Origin: Lutibacter oricola
Lineage (GTDB): Bacteria; Bacteroidota; Bacteroidia; Flavobacteriales; Flavobacteriaceae
Assembly (NCBI RefSeq): GCF_900106565.1
Contig: NZ_FNNJ01000005.1
Span: 1 to 64,000 of the forward strand
Reading direction: 5' to 3'
Length of the DNA stretch: 64,000 nucleotides
The translations under genes were made by a program, and so were the position numbers. The notes below the pieces were generated by a model. The model saw only the letters and a list, made by a program, of their open reading frames with translations. It did no database searches and was not told the DNA's origin. This document shows, one piece after another, positions 36,695 through 47,900 of this stretch (position 1 is the stretch's first letter; each line of letters opens with the position of its first letter).

Positions 36695-39600
36695 ATGAAC
36701 AAAATTAAACCATACAAACCCGTTAATAAAATACGAATTGTAACTGCTGCTTCTTTATTTGACGGCCACGATGCATCAATAAACGTTATGCGACGCATAA
36801 TTCAAGCAACAGGTGTTGAAGTAATTCATCTCGGACATGATAGAAGTGTGGAAGATGTTGTAAACTGTGCTATTGAAGAGGATGCAAATGCTATTGCGCT
36901 TACATCATACCAAGGTGGACATAACGAGTATTTTAAATACATGTTCGATTTATTGAAGGAAAAAGGAGCTTCAAACATCAAAATATTTGGTGGCGGAGGC
37001 GGCGTTATACTTCCTGAAGAAATTAACAACTTAATGGATTATGGTATTACCAGAATTTACTCACCTGATGACGGAAGAGAATTAGGTTTGCAGGGTATGA
37101 TTAACGATATGATTGAACGTTGTGATTTTGCAACTGGTGAAATTATAGATTTCAAAATTGAAGATTTAGCTAATAAAAACTCACATCAAATAGCTAAAGC
37201 CATTTCTGGTGCTGAAAATTTTTCTAAAAAGCACGCTAATTTTATTGCTGAAGTAAAAAAACAATCTAAAAAGTCTAAAATACCCGTTTTAGGAATTACC
37301 GGAACCGGAGGTTCTGGAAAATCATCTACAGTTGATGAAATTGTAAGACGTTTTTTAACCGATTTCCCAAAAAAAACAATTGCAATAGTTTCTGTTGATC
37401 CTTCAAAAAGAAAAACTGGAGGCGCACTTTTAGGAGATAGAATTAGAATGAATTCTATTAAAAACAACCGTGTTTATATGCGTTCCTTAGCTACTAGACA
37501 AGCTAATTTAGCCTTATCTAAACACGTTAACGACGCTGTAGACATTTTAAAAGTTGCTGGGTTTGATTTAGTTATTTTAGAAACTTCTGGAATTGGACAA
37601 AGTGATACAGAAATTTTAGATCATTCTGATGTTGCAATGTATGTAATGACTCCTGAATATGGTGCTGCAACTCAGTTAGAAAAAATCGACATGATTGATT
37701 TTGCAGATGTAATTGCCTTAAATAAATTTGATAAGCGGGGCGCTTTAGATGCTTTGCGTGATGTTAAAAAACAATACCAGCGCAACAATAATTTATGGGA
37801 AGAAGATGTAAACACTATGCCTGTTTATGGCACTATTGCCTCGCAATTTAACGATCCCGGAACCAATGAATTATACGCTGTAATTATTAAAAAATTGAAC
37901 AAAAAAACTTCAGCTAATTTTAATAGTTCTTTTGAATTTTCAGAAAAAAACAGCGAAAAACAATTTATAATTCCACCAAATAGAACTCGCTACTTATCTG
38001 AAATTACCGAAAACAATAGAACGTACAGCAACTCAAGTATTCAACAAAAAGAAATTGCCCAAAAACTATATGGTATTTTTAAAGCTATTGAAAGCGTTTC
38101 GGGTGTCATTCTGAATGAAATGAAGAATCTTAACGTTTCAATAGATGAGATTATTCGCGATGCTCAGAATGACAAGGTTGATATTATAAAAGCTCTAAAA
38201 ACCGAATTTGATAGCGTTAAAATGGATTTAAATCCGCATAACTGGAACATAATTCTTAAATGGGAAGAAAAAAAACAATTGTACAAAAACGAAATTTACT
38301 CATACAAAGTTCGCGATAAAGAAATTAATATTTCAACTCAAAGCGAATCACTTTCACATCTAAAAATCCCCAAAATAGCTTTACCAAAATATGAAGCTTG
38401 GGGAGATATTTTATATTGGAGTTTAGAGGAAAACGTACCAGGAGAATTTCCGTATACTGCTGGGTTATTCCCTTTTAAAAGAACTGGTGAAGATCCTACT
38501 AGAATGTTTGCTGGTGAAGGTGGTCCAGAACGCACAAACAGACGTTTTCATTACGTAAGTTTAGGAATGCCTGCAAAAAGATTATCTACAGCATTTGACT
38601 CGGTTACTTTATATGGAAATGATCCAGCTGTTAGGCCAGATATTTATGGTAAAATTGGAAATGCAGGAGTTTCTATTTGTTGTTTAGACGATGCAAAAAA
38701 ATTATACTCTGGTTTTGAATTAACAAACCCAATGACATCTGTTTCTATGACAATTAATGGTCCGGCACCTATGATGCTTGGTTTTTTTATGAATGCTGCC
38801 ATTGACCAGGAATGTGAAAAATATATTATTAAAAATGATTTAATAACTGAAATTGAAGCTAAAATTACTTCAATTTACAAAGAAAAAGGAGTTGAAAGAC
38901 CAAGTTACCAAGGTGATTTACCTGAAGGGAATAATGGTTTAGGTTTATTATTATTGGGTGTTACTGGTGATGAAGTTTTACCTTTTGATGTATATCAAAA
39001 AATTAAAAATGAAACTATTTCAAAAGTAAGAGGAACTATACAAGCAGATATTTTAAAAGAAGATCAGGCTCAAAATACGTGTATTTTTTCTACTGAATTT
39101 GCCTTACGCTTAATGGGTGATGTTCAAGAGTATTTTATTGATAATAATATTCGTAATTTTTATTCTGTTTCAATTTCTGGTTATCATATTGCCGAAGCTG
39201 GTGCTAATCCAATTTCGCAATTAGCATTTACGTTAGCAAACGGATTTACTTATGTTGAATATTATCTTTCTCGAGGAATGGATATTAACAAATTTGGTCC
39301 AAACCTATCGTTCTTTTTCTCTAATGGTATTGATCCAGAATATGCCGTAATTGGTAGAGTTGCTCGTAAAATTTGGGCAAAAGCACTAAAAAACAAATAC
39401 GGTGCTAATTCGCGAGCGCAAATGTTAAAATATCATATTCAAACTTCAGGTAGAAGCTTACACGCACAAGAAATAGACTTTAATGATATTAGAACAAGCT
39501 TGCAAGCTCTATATGCTATTTACGATAATTGCAATAGCTTACATACCAATGCTTATGACGAAGCAATTACAACTCCTACGGAAGAAAGTGTACGTAGAGC

Positions 39601-40129
39601 AATGGCAATTCAACTTATAATTAATAAAGAATTAGGTTTAACTAAAAATGAAAACCCAATTCAGGGAGCTTTTATTATTGAAGAATTAACCGATTTGGTT
39701 GAAGAAGCTGTATATGCAGAATTTGATAGAATTACAGATCGTGGTGGAGTTTTAGGTGCTATGGAAACTATGTACCAACGTAGTAAAATTCAAGAAGAAA
39801 GTTTGTATTATGAAACTTTAAAACACAACGGAAGCTTCCCAATTATTGGAGTAAATACATTTTTAAGCAGCAAAGGTTCACCTACTATTTTACCTCAAGA
39901 AGTAATTAGAGCCACTGAAACTGAAAAGCAATTACAAATTTCGGTGGTTGAAAATTTAAATAAAGGAAACAAATCTAAAGCTGAAGAACAACTTCAATTA
40001 TTAAAAGAAAAATCTATTCAGAATGAAAACATTTTTGAGCAATTAATGGAGGCTTGCAAAGTATGTTCTATAGGTCAAATTACCGAAGCTCTGTTTGAAG
40101 TAGGTGGTCAATACAGAAGAAATATGTAA
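36695..40129 (+). CDS. icmF: Fused isobutyryl-CoA mutase IcmF (B12-binding, G-protein chaperone and mutase domains)
   Basis: An 1144-residue three-part protein. Residues 10-140 are the B12-binding domain (D23-G-H25-D-A-S, with H25 the cobalt ligand). Residues about 195-420 are a MeaB/MeaI-type GTPase (P-loop GTGGSGKSS near 205, NKFD near 343). After a linker, the mutase starts near residue 560. Two positions support isobutyryl-CoA mutase rather than methylmalonyl-CoA mutase: GLFPFKR, where methylmalonyl mutases have a tyrosine, and DQAQNTCIF with Q793, where they have arginine. Isobutyryl-CoA and n-butyryl-CoA are therefore the likely substrates; related fused enzymes also act on pivalyl- and isovaleryl-CoA. 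Residues about 470-493 derive from an inserted palindromic repeat. It stands alone as a gene; B12 supply must come from elsewhere. Confidence 0.93.
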   Translation: MNKIKPYKPVNKIRIVTAASLFDGHDASINVMRRIIQATGVEVIHLGHDRSVEDVVNCAIEEDANAIALTSYQGGHNEYFKYMFDLLKEKGASNIKIFGGGGGVILPEEINNLMDYGITRIYSPDDGRELGLQGMINDMIERCDFATGEIIDFKIEDLANKNSHQIAKAISGAENFSKKHANFIAEVKKQSKKSKIPVLGITGTGGSGKSSTVDEIVRRFLTDFPKKTIAIVSVDPSKRKTGGALLGDRIRMNSIKNNRVYMRSLATRQANLALSKHVNDAVDILKVAGFDLVILETSGIGQSDTEILDHSDVAMYVMTPEYGAATQLEKIDMIDFADVIALNKFDKRGALDALRDVKKQYQRNNNLWEEDVNTMPVYGTIASQFNDPGTNELYAVIIKKLNKKTSANFNSSFEFSEKNSEKQFIIPPNRTRYLSEITENNRTYSNSSIQQKEIAQKLYGIFKAIESVSGVILNEMKNLNVSIDEIIRDAQNDKVDIIKALKTEFDSVKMDLNPHNWNIILKWEEKKQLYKNEIYSYKVRDKEINISTQSESLSHLKIPKIALPKYEAWGDILYWSLEENVPGEFPYTAGLFPFKRTGEDPTRMFAGEGGPERTNRRFHYVSLGMPAKRLSTAFDSVTLYGNDPAVRPDIYGKIGNAGVSICCLDDAKKLYSGFELTNPMTSVSMTINGPAPMMLGFFMNAAIDQECEKYIIKNDLITEIEAKITSIYKEKGVERPSYQGDLPEGNNGLGLLLLGVTGDEVLPFDVYQKIKNETISKVRGTIQADILKEDQAQNTCIFSTEFALRLMGDVQEYFIDNNIRNFYSVSISGYHIAEAGANPISQLAFTLANGFTYVEYYLSRGMDINKFGPNLSFFFSNGIDPEYAVIGRVARKIWAKALKNKYGANSRAQMLKYHIQTSGRSLHAQEIDFNDIRTSLQALYAIYDNCNSLHTNAYDEAITTPTEESVRRAMAIQLIINKELGLTKNENPIQGAFIIEELTDLVEEAVYAEFDRITDRGGVLGAMETMYQRSKIQEESLYYETLKHNGSFPIIGVNTFLSSKGSPTILPQEVIRATETEKQLQISVVENLNKGNKSKAEEQLQLLKEKSIQNENIFEQLMEACKVCSIGQITEALFEVGGQYRRNM
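38104..38174. repeat. Palindromic repeat element inside icmF
   Basis: TGTCATTCTGA (38104-38114) and TCAGAATGACA (38164-38174) are perfect 11-bp arms. Pairing extends imperfectly inward (about 18 of 27 positions) to AGAATCT / AGATTATT. The arms look like the dispersed repeats found between genes in many Flavobacteriaceae. Here the element is read in frame as the linker between GTPase and mutase domains, with codons richer in G and C than the surrounding gene. Confidence 0.75.
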
Positions 40130-40161
40130 CAATTAATAGGAATAATTATTTTTTATAACTT

Positions 40162-40180
40162 AAAAAAACCTTAAATAAGG
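40162..40180 (-). terminator. Intrinsic terminator after the VTT-domain gene
   Basis: CCTTA (40169-40173) and TAAGG (40176-40180) pair. On the minus strand a run of seven Ts follows. It lies just after the minus-strand stop codon at 40186. Confidence 0.5.
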
Positions 40181-40185
40181 CTCGT

Positions 40186-40812
40186 TTAACTAACCATTTG
40201 AAAAATTGCCATGGCATAAATTGCAAATCTAGCAAAACGCAATAAACCAAATAACATCACACCTTTAAATGGATACTTAATCATTCCTCCTGCCATACAA
40301 GTAATCGAGAAAGGAATTGGTAATAGTGCACCAACAGCAATTAAAAAACCACCCCATTTACTGGTGTTTTTCAAATGTTTAGACAACTTTGTTTCAAAAT
40401 AATTTTTTACTTTTTCTATTTTTAAAATGCTTTTACCAATAAAGTAAGAAACAATTCCTCCAATATATGAAAGAGAAGCAAGTATGCTTAAATTAACAAT
40501 TGGATTTGATGTTTTTTTAGTCCAAGCAATAAAAATTTCTGGTGGAATTAAACCTAAAAAAGATTCTGAAATAAAAAACACAACTAGTATTTGAATATCC
40601 GAAAATACAGTTGTAATTAGCTGAAGCCCTTTATTTATGCTATAAACATATTCATTAAACAATACTAAAGCAACCACCACAGCAAGAATAGGCACTATTG
40701 CTTTTTTTAGGCTTTTGCCTATAAAAGAATAAAACCCTGTGTAAGAATAGTATTGATGTATCAATGCTAGTTTACTTTTTCTCGGCGTCTTCACTCGTTC
40801 CTTCGTATTCAA
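40186..40812 (-). CDS. VTT-domain (YqaA/DedA-like) inner-membrane protein
   Basis: A 208-residue membrane protein with about four to five hydrophobic segments. The sequence shows a basic N-terminus, YYSYTGFYSFIGKSLKKAI, then AIVPILAVVVALVLF, a central ISESFLGLIPPEIFIAW stretch (the VTT-domain E-x-x-x-P-x-P-like region), LASLSYIGGIVSYFIGKSIL, and GALLPIPFSITCMAGGMIKYPF near the C-terminus. This matches the YqaA/SNARE-associated (VTT) family, whose members help lipid movement or membrane homeostasis. The in-frame start is non-standard: TTG 40812 right after a stop, or GTG 40794. No ATG is available for the N-terminus. Function is not proven. Confidence 0.8.
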   Translation of the reverse strand: MNTKERVKTPRKSKLALIHQYYSYTGFYSFIGKSLKKAIVPILAVVVALVLFNEYVYSINKGLQLITTVFSDIQILVVFFISESFLGLIPPEIFIAWTKKTSNPIVNLSILASLSYIGGIVSYFIGKSILKIEKVKNYFETKLSKHLKNTSKWGGFLIAVGALLPIPFSITCMAGGMIKYPFKGVMLFGLLRFARFAIYAMAIFQMVS

Positions 40813-40931
40813 TTATCTCTGTTTTTAGCTCTTAAACCGCGAAAATAATAGTTTTATTGTTTATTTCAATAATAAATTAATATTTAGTACAGGATTTAAA
40901 ACAAATTTAACATTTCAGCTAAAAAATACTT

Positions 40932-43049
40932 CTATCCTTCTTTATCAATTACCGTTAATGCCAATCTAATTTTAAAGTATTCAACTTCTTTATTTAAATG
41001 TTCATAATAAGGTTTTAAAGCTGGCGGACTCTCCAACTCATCTTTTGCTTTTCTCACTAATTCAACCTCTTTATCAGTAACAAAATCATAAATATCAATA
41101 TCTTTTCCTTCGGTATATAACAATGCCAAATGCGAAAATATTGTGGTTGGTTTTAAATTGCGCCTATCTGCAATTTCGTCTATAGTTAAACCTTCTTTGT
41201 ATAAGTCGTACGTTACTTTGTGAGTATCTTTTTTCTTTCTTGTTTTTATTTTTTCGTTTGAAAAAGCAACTATTTCAGCAATAAAATCTTCTCCATAAAC
41301 CTCTAACTTTCGTTGTCCTACACCACTTATCTCTAAAAAGTCAGCCTCACTCATAGGTCTTGAGCGCTCCATATCTTTTAACGAAGCATCATTAAACACT
41401 AAATATGGCGGAATGTTTTCGGCCAATGCAATTTCTTGACGTAATTTTCGAAGTCTTTCAAACAACGTATCTTTAGTTGCTTTTCTAGTTTTTGTAGTCT
41501 TTTTCTGAAGTACAGGCTGCTCTTTAATTTCAACCGGCCTTGTTAAATTAACCTGTTCTTTTTCGAATAAAACTTTTTTTGAAAAACTAGTTAATTGCAA
41601 CGCATTATTTTTATGAAAAGCAATTTCGCAATACCCTTGGTTTGTAAGTTGAATTAAATATTGTTGCCAATCTCGCCAAGAAATTTCGCTGCCAACTCCG
41701 TGAGATTTTAACGTATCGTAGCCTTTTTCTAAAATAGTTGCATTGTGCGCTCCTCGTAGCACATCAATTACTGTCCCCATTGCTTCAGATTCTTGTAAGC
41801 GTGTAATTACAGAAAGTGCTTTTTGAGCAATTATAGTTCCATTAAAAAATTCTGGTGGATTTTTACAAACATCACAATTACCACAATTCTCGGCTAACAA
41901 TTCTCCAAAATAACTTAACAATATTTTTCTTCGGCAAGTTGTAGCCTCAGAAAACTGTTTCATTCTATCTAATTTAGCCGATTGCACTTCTTCGTTTGAA
42001 GCGCCACTCATAAATTTTTTCAACTGAATAACATCAGAATAGCTATGAAACAACAAGGCATTTGCTTTAATTCCATCTCTACCAGAACGACCAATTTCTT
42101 GATAATAACCTTCAATATTTTTAGGCATGTTATAATGAATTACCCAACGAACGTTAGATTTATCTATTCCCATTCCAAAGGCAATGGTTGCGCAAACTAC
42201 TTGTGTTTTATCGTAAATAAAATCTTCTTGAGTTTTTGTACGTTCTTCAAAAGTTAAACCTGCGTGATATGCTTTCGCATTTACACCGTTCTGTTTTAAT
42301 TTGGCTGCAATTTGCTCGGTAGATTTTCTACTTAAACAATAAACTATACCTGCTTCGTTAGGTCTTTTTCTAACAAACTTAATTATTTGAGATAATCTAT
42401 CATTTGCTGGCCTTACTTCTAATTCTATATTTTTTCTATCGAAAGACGATAAAAATTGAGTTGCATTCGGAATACTTAATTGCTCTAAAATATCTGCTCT
42501 TGTTGCTTTATCGGCTGTTGCAGTTAAGGCAATAATTGGTGTGTTTGGCAGCGATTTTTTAAAAAATCCAAGTTGTTGATATGAAGGTCTAAAATCGTGT
42601 CCCCAAGAAGAAATACAATGCGCTTCATCTATAGCAATACAACTTATATATTTTTCACTTAAAATATTTTCTAGCAACGCCAAACTCTCTGGTGCAACGT
42701 ATAAAAGTTTTAATTTTTTCTGAATTACTTTATCAAAAATAGCTTCGTGCTCACTACTTTCTTGGCTACTATTGTAATAATCTGCTGCAATTCCATTAGC
42801 GTTCAAACCATCAACTTGGTCTTTCATTAAAGCTATTAATGGCGATATTACCAAGGTTAAACCATCTAATAACAAAGCAGGTAATTGAAAACAAATAGAT
42901 TTACCTCCACCTGTTGGCATTATTACCAAATTATCATTCTTAGAAAGTACAGATTCTACAATTTTTTGTTGTTGATCACGAAAAGTATCATACCCAAAAT
43001 ATTTTTTTAAAGTAGGAATCAATTGTTCTTGTGTTTCTTTTAGCAGCAT
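40932..43049 (-). CDS. recQ: ATP-dependent DNA helicase RecQ
   Basis: A 705-residue helicase. Visible parts: [13 protein letters not shown], Walker [17 protein letters not shown], the DEAH box in [21 protein letters not shown]-like [10 protein letters not shown], motif [12 protein letters not shown], the RQC zinc cluster (C-R-R-K and CGNCDVC), an HRDC domain ([20 protein letters not shown], about residues 510-590) and a C-terminal helix-turn-helix region ([21 protein letters not shown]). It unwinds DNA 3'-5' in recombination and fork repair. The length agrees with RecQ of Bacteroidota that carry the extra C-terminal domain. It is a single gene with no close partner. Confidence 0.97.
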   Translation of the reverse strand: MLLKETQEQLIPTLKKYFGYDTFRDQQQKIVESVLSKNDNLVIMPTGGGKSICFQLPALLLDGLTLVISPLIALMKDQVDGLNANGIAADYYNSSQESSEHEAIFDKVIQKKLKLLYVAPESLALLENILSEKYISCIAIDEAHCISSWGHDFRPSYQQLGFFKKSLPNTPIIALTATADKATRADILEQLSIPNATQFLSSFDRKNIELEVRPANDRLSQIIKFVRKRPNEAGIVYCLSRKSTEQIAAKLKQNGVNAKAYHAGLTFEERTKTQEDFIYDKTQVVCATIAFGMGIDKSNVRWVIHYNMPKNIEGYYQEIGRSGRDGIKANALLFHSYSDVIQLKKFMSGASNEEVQSAKLDRMKQFSEATTCRRKILLSYFGELLAENCGNCDVCKNPPEFFNGTIIAQKALSVITRLQESEAMGTVIDVLRGAHNATILEKGYDTLKSHGVGSEISWRDWQQYLIQLTNQGYCEIAFHKNNALQLTSFSKKVLFEKEQVNLTRPVEIKEQPVLQKKTTKTRKATKDTLFERLRKLRQEIALAENIPPYLVFNDASLKDMERSRPMSEADFLEISGVGQRKLEVYGEDFIAEIVAFSNEKIKTRKKKDTHKVTYDLYKEGLTIDEIADRRNLKPTTIFSHLALLYTEGKDIDIYDFVTDKEVELVRKAKDELESPPALKPYYEHLNKEVEYFKIRLALTVIDKEG

Positions 43050-43300
43050 TTAACAGATTTTTGACAAAAGTACATTTAATTAACAAATTAAAAGAAATTG
43101 AAATTAGCAGGTTTATTTAACAACATATTTCAACATATAACAATGATAGCTATATTCATTTACAATATATTAAATTAATTACGCTATACTTTATTATATA
43201 AGGTATTTGGGTTGTAGTGAGCATAAAAAAAACGTGCATCCCTCGTAAAACTTTCGTAATTTGGCCTGCTTAAAGTTTGACTTAAAAAAAATTAGAAGAC

Positions 43301-43570
43301 ATGAGTAAAATTATGACAGTCGACATATTGTCGAGTATTAAAGGAGCTCAGCCATCAGAGGCTGTAAACAAATTATTTGAAGTGATTAAGAATGCAAATC
43401 CAACAAATAATAATTCTTTAAATAATTTTAATAATAATTGCGTGTCTATTAATAATTTAAGAGAAGATGTTGTTATAGAGAGTTCGGCTATAGAGAAACA
43501 ACTAATTATTGAAAACTTTCCGAGCAAAAAAAACGGTTATTTAGTAGTTGCCAAAGTTATAGAAGACTAA
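43301..43570 (+). CDS. Highly divergent GatC-like subunit of aminoacyl-tRNA amidotransferase
   Basis: An 89-residue protein whose stop lies one base before the gatA start. The last ~38 residues follow the GatC C-terminal pattern closely: LREDVV (the LRED motif), then an alpha-helical stretch and a final GYLVVAKVIED (GatC usually ends G-Y/F-x-VPKVIE). The first ~50 residues do not show the usual helical hairpin (HIAxLARLxLxxEE), but instead IKGAQPSEAVNKLFEVI and an Asn-rich stretch (NNNSLNNFNNN). I infer a rapidly evolved or truncated GatC in its expected operon position. GatC bridges GatA and GatB and is needed for their assembly. Homology is inferred from C-terminal motif and context; a second, normal GatC may exist elsewhere. 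Confidence 0.65.
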   Translation: MSKIMTVDILSSIKGAQPSEAVNKLFEVIKNANPTNNNSLNNFNNNCVSINNLREDVVIESSAIEKQLIIENFPSKKNGYLVVAKVIED

Positions 43571-43571
43571 C

Positions 43572-44969
43572 ATGGAATCTCAAATAAAAAAAATACACCA
43601 ACAATTGGTGTCTAAACAGATAACTTGTACAGCTTTAGTACAAGAAAAATTAGACTTACTTAAGCAAAACACTTATAATTCAGTAAACTCTTTATTAGAT
43701 TCAACAGCGCTAGATCTTGCCGCAAAAGTTGATGCTAAAATTGCTAATAATGAAAAAATAGGTTTACTAGAAGGTATTCCGTTTGGAATTAAGGATGTGT
43801 ATATGGTTCAAGGAACGTACACAACTGCAAGTTCAGATTTGTTGAAGAAATACAAATCGCCATACACAGCAACAGCAATTCAAAAATTATTAGACGCTGG
43901 TGCAATTCCATTGGTAAAAGAAAACTGCGATAGTTTTGGGCACGGTTCATCTAGTGAAAACACTGTTTTTGGCGCCGTAAAGAACGCTGTAAATCCAGAA
44001 TTAGTTGCAGGAGGTTCTAGTGGAGGTTCAGCAGTAAATGTTGCTAAAGAATATACGGCATTTTCAATTGGTGGAGATACTGGAGGTTCAATCCGTCAGC
44101 CTGCAGGTTACAACAATATTTATGGTTTAAAACCTACCTACGGAAAAATTTCTAGATATGGTTTAATGGCATACGCTTCTTCTACAGATTGTGTTGGTCC
44201 ATTAGCAAAATCTATTGAAGACATTAGAATTGTATTGAATGTAATGAGCGGTAAAGATGTTAAAGATCAAACCTCTTACAATTCAAAAGAAATAAATGAA
44301 AATGATATTTTAAAGAACAACGTTAAAACTGTTGGATATTTTAAAAACTTTATTGAAAGTGAAGCTATTGATGCTAGCGTAAAAGCAGATTTTTTAGCTA
44401 GTATTGAAAAAATTAAAGCCGCAGGAATTGAAGTTAAAGAATTAGATTTCTTTAAATCTGATATTTTAGTATCTACTTATTATACGTTGGCAATGGCTGA
44501 GACTGCTTCAAACTTATCTCGTTTAGACGGTACCAATTATGGAGACCGCATTGAAGGCGAAAATTTAAAAGACACTTACTCTATAACTCGTTCTAAAAAT
44601 TTCTCAGAAGAATCAAAACGTAGAATTGTTGGTGGTAACCAAGTATTATCGCAAGGTTTTAGTGATGAAATTTACCTAAAAGGATTAGAATTAAGAGATC
44701 ATATTTCAGCAAACTTCAACAAAGATTTTAGTGAAGTTGATGTTATTTTATCTCCTGTAACACCAAGTGCACCTCCAAAAATTGGAGATAGTTTAAAAGA
44801 CCCACACGCAATGTATTTATCTGATGCATACACGGTAGGTTTTAGTTTAGGACAATTGCCTACTTTAACCGTTCCGCAAGGAACTGTTACTGGGCTGCAA
44901 ATTACTGCAGCAAAAAATAATGATGAATTGGTATTGAAGTTTGCTAACTTCTTAAAAGAAACAATATAA
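43572..44969 (+). CDS. gatA: Asp/Glu-tRNA amidotransferase subunit A (amidase)
   Basis: A 465-residue amidase-signature enzyme. It shows GIPFGIKDVYMVQG, the glycine/serine-rich signature VAGGSSGGSAVNVA with the catalytic serine region, SIGGDTGGSIRQPAGYN (Ser-cisSer-Lys triad serine) and GLKPTYGKISRYGLMAYASSTDCVGP. The lysine of the triad lies at KD near residue 75. It releases ammonia from glutamine (or asparagine) and passes it to GatB to amidate misacylated tRNA. It lies between the GatC-like gene (1 bp) and gatB/aspS, with the gatA stop overlapping the next start in TAATG. The length is close to the usual 480-490. Confidence 0.95.
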   Translation: MESQIKKIHQQLVSKQITCTALVQEKLDLLKQNTYNSVNSLLDSTALDLAAKVDAKIANNEKIGLLEGIPFGIKDVYMVQGTYTTASSDLLKKYKSPYTATAIQKLLDAGAIPLVKENCDSFGHGSSSENTVFGAVKNAVNPELVAGGSSGGSAVNVAKEYTAFSIGGDTGGSIRQPAGYNNIYGLKPTYGKISRYGLMAYASSTDCVGPLAKSIEDIRIVLNVMSGKDVKDQTSYNSKEINENDILKNNVKTVGYFKNFIESEAIDASVKADFLASIEKIKAAGIEVKELDFFKSDILVSTYYTLAMAETASNLSRLDGTNYGDRIEGENLKDTYSITRSKNFSEESKRRIVGGNQVLSQGFSDEIYLKGLELRDHISANFNKDFSEVDVILSPVTPSAPPKIGDSLKDPHAMYLSDAYTVGFSLGQLPTLTVPQGTVTGLQITAAKNNDELVLKFANFLKETI

Positions 44970-47900
44970 TGGAATTGGAACAGTTAAATGCGGCCATAAA
45001 AGCCCACGATTTAGAATTGGTAATTGGACTTGAAACTCACGTTCGATTAAATACCAAAACCAAGTTGTTTTGTTCTTGTCCAAATCAAGAAATTGAAACA
45101 CCAAACCAAAACATATGTTCAGTTTGTACTGGGCAAATGGGAGTTTTACCAGCTATAAATAAAGAAGCAATTACAAAGGCTATTTATTTTGGTAAGGCTG
45201 TAGAATCTTCATTTGAAAATGAGGTTATTTCTTGGGATCGTAAACATTACGAATATCCAGATAACCCAAAAAATATTCAAATTACACAATTTCATAATCC
45301 TGTAATTCCAGACGGACACGTTTCGTGTTATCGAAATGATGGTTCGCAATTTACAGTGAATTTAACGCAGGTGCATATTGAAGAAGATGCCGCAAAATTA
45401 GTACACGAGAAAAAAGTTTCTTTGGTAGATTTTAATAAAGCAGGTGTTCCGTTAATTGAAATTGTTACCGAACCTTGTATTCGTAATATTGAAGATGCTT
45501 CTACCTACGCACAATACATTCAACGTATTGTTCAAAACTTAGGTATTTCTGAAGCAAACCTTGAAAAAGGTGAATTTAAATCGGATGTTTCGGTATCATT
45601 ACGTAAAAAACGTAGTTACGATTTAAATCCTCGTACCGAAATTAAAAACTTAAATTCGTTTAAGTTTATGGTAGATGCTTTAAAGGAAGAAATTGAGAAG
45701 CAACTAAACTATTATGTTGAACATAAAGAATTTAGACCAGATCAAACTACCGTTTTATGGGATGCTGAATTAAAGCAAACCAAAACAATGCGTAAAAAAG
45801 AATTTGAAGCGGATTATCGTTTTATTTCTGAACCAGATTTACCTTTTGTTAGCATTAAAAATGAAATTAAGGCTATAACTGTAGATTCTAGCGCATTACC
45901 TTTTGCTGTTGAAACAGTATTAATTAAAGGTGGTGTTTTACCACAAGATGCTAAGTTTTTTACTGCAGATGCTATTCGTTCTAAAATATTTATGGATATC
46001 AATAATGTAATAAAAGACCCTTCTTTCGTTGCTAAAACATTGGTAAATAATATTAAAACAGAAGACTACGCTGCTATAAACAATGTAGAAAGCTTAACAG
46101 AAATTTTCCAACTATTTAAAGCCGAAAAAATTACGGCTGTATTAGCACAAAACGGAATTACTTCGTACTTAAAAGATAGAACTTTTGATTACAACAAGTA
46201 TTTTGAAGACAATACTATTTCAGAAGAAAAAATAAAAGAAGCAATTCAAAAAGTAATTTCAGAAAACGAAGCTATTGCAAATGATATTAAGGCCGGAAAC
46301 CAAGGCAAAGCTGGTATTTTAGTTGGTAAAATTATTGGAATTATTGGTAAAGGAGCTTCAGGAAAAGTAATTAGACAAGGTATTTTAGATGAATTAAACG
46401 CTACTTCATCTCAACAAAAAAGTTCAGAAAATAAAATTGGAACTACTACCGGAGAAGCTTCAGAAAAAGAACAAGATGATGTTTTACCTGAAATTCCAAT
46501 CATTATAAAAAATGAATATAGAACGCATAAAATTTCTCAATTAACAGAAGCTAATATTACCGAAAAAGTAACATTATCCGGTTGGGTTTCTAGTGTTCGT
46601 GACCACGGTGAGTTAATGTTTATTGATTTACGTGATTCTAGTAACGAAATTTTTCAAGTACGTTTAAGTAGAGAATCTTTTCCAAATTTAGACGAGTTAG
46701 TAAAACTAAAACCAGAAAGTGTAATTACGGTTACAGGTGTAATTGTACAACGTAAAGAAGACGATTACAATGCTGGTTTAAGAACTGGTAAAATTGAGTT
46801 AGAAACTTCAGAATTAGAAATTTTAAATCTTTCTAAAACATTGCCTTTTGAAATTAAACGAGCAACTAAAACAAACGAAAGTACACGTTTTCAATATAAG
46901 TTTTTAGATCATAGAAATGATGATGTTAGAAGAGCAATTGTAAACCGCCATAAGGTTATAAAACTATTGCGTGATATTTTAGATGAAGAAGAATTTTTAG
47001 AAATTGAAACGCCAATTTTAACTGCCGGAACGGATGAAGGTGCACGTGAATTTATTGTACCAACTCGTAAACAAGGCGGTTTATTTTATACATTACCACA
47101 AGCACCACAACAGTTCAAACAAATGTTAATGGTTAGTGGTTATGAAAAATATTTCCAAATTGCACGTTGTTTTAGAGATGAAGATTCTCGTGGAGACCGT
47201 CAGCCAGAATTTACACAATTAGATATTGAAATGGCATACGCAAGTATGCAGCAAATTATAGATTTAAACACCAAAATGTTTAATGAAGTAGTGAAAAAAA
47301 TATATGGTAAAAAATGGATACTACGTCCGTTTGAAGTTATTACCTATAAAGAAGCAATGGACAAATATGGTTGCGATAGGCCAGATTTACGCTATGGCTT
47401 ACAAATGCAAGACATTACTGAAATTGTAAAAGACACTACGTTCCAAGTATTTAGCAAACCTATTGAACAAGGTGGAATTGTAAAATGTATTAAAGTTTCG
47501 GCTAAAGAGCAAGGAGACAAACGTATGTCTAAAGGTCAAATTGAAAACTTGACTGCAATTGCGCAACAACATGGGCTTGGAGGATTGGCTTATATTATTG
47601 TAAATGAAAACGATTTACAAAGCCCAATTATTAAGTTTTTAGGTGCTGAAATTGCTGCAGGTATTATTAACGAAACTAAAGCTGAAGTTGGTGATATTGT
47701 ATTTTTCTCTGCTGCAGATTATGAAACAGCAAACAAAGCGTTAGACGCAGTTAGACAAGAAATGGGTAAAATTCTTAGATTGATAAATCCTAAAGAATTA
47801 AGGCCTGCTTGGGTAGTAGATTTCCCAATGTTTGAGAAAAACGATGATGGTAGATGGACATTTACCCACAATCCGTTCTCTATGCCTGCTATTTACGATT

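Noticed and set aside
36695-40129. Annotation as methylmalonyl-CoA mutase
   Set aside because: The domain order and the Phe and Gln positions match IcmF instead.
19922-43215. The 13-mer TATTTGGGTTGTA appears near 19922 and near 43203
   Set aside because: Chance matches of this length are expected in 64 kb of AT-rich DNA, and nothing else around the two sites is alike.
43050-43300. tRNA or other RNA gene between recQ and the gat operon
   Set aside because: No cloverleaf or terminator could be drawn; the region is plain AT-rich spacer.
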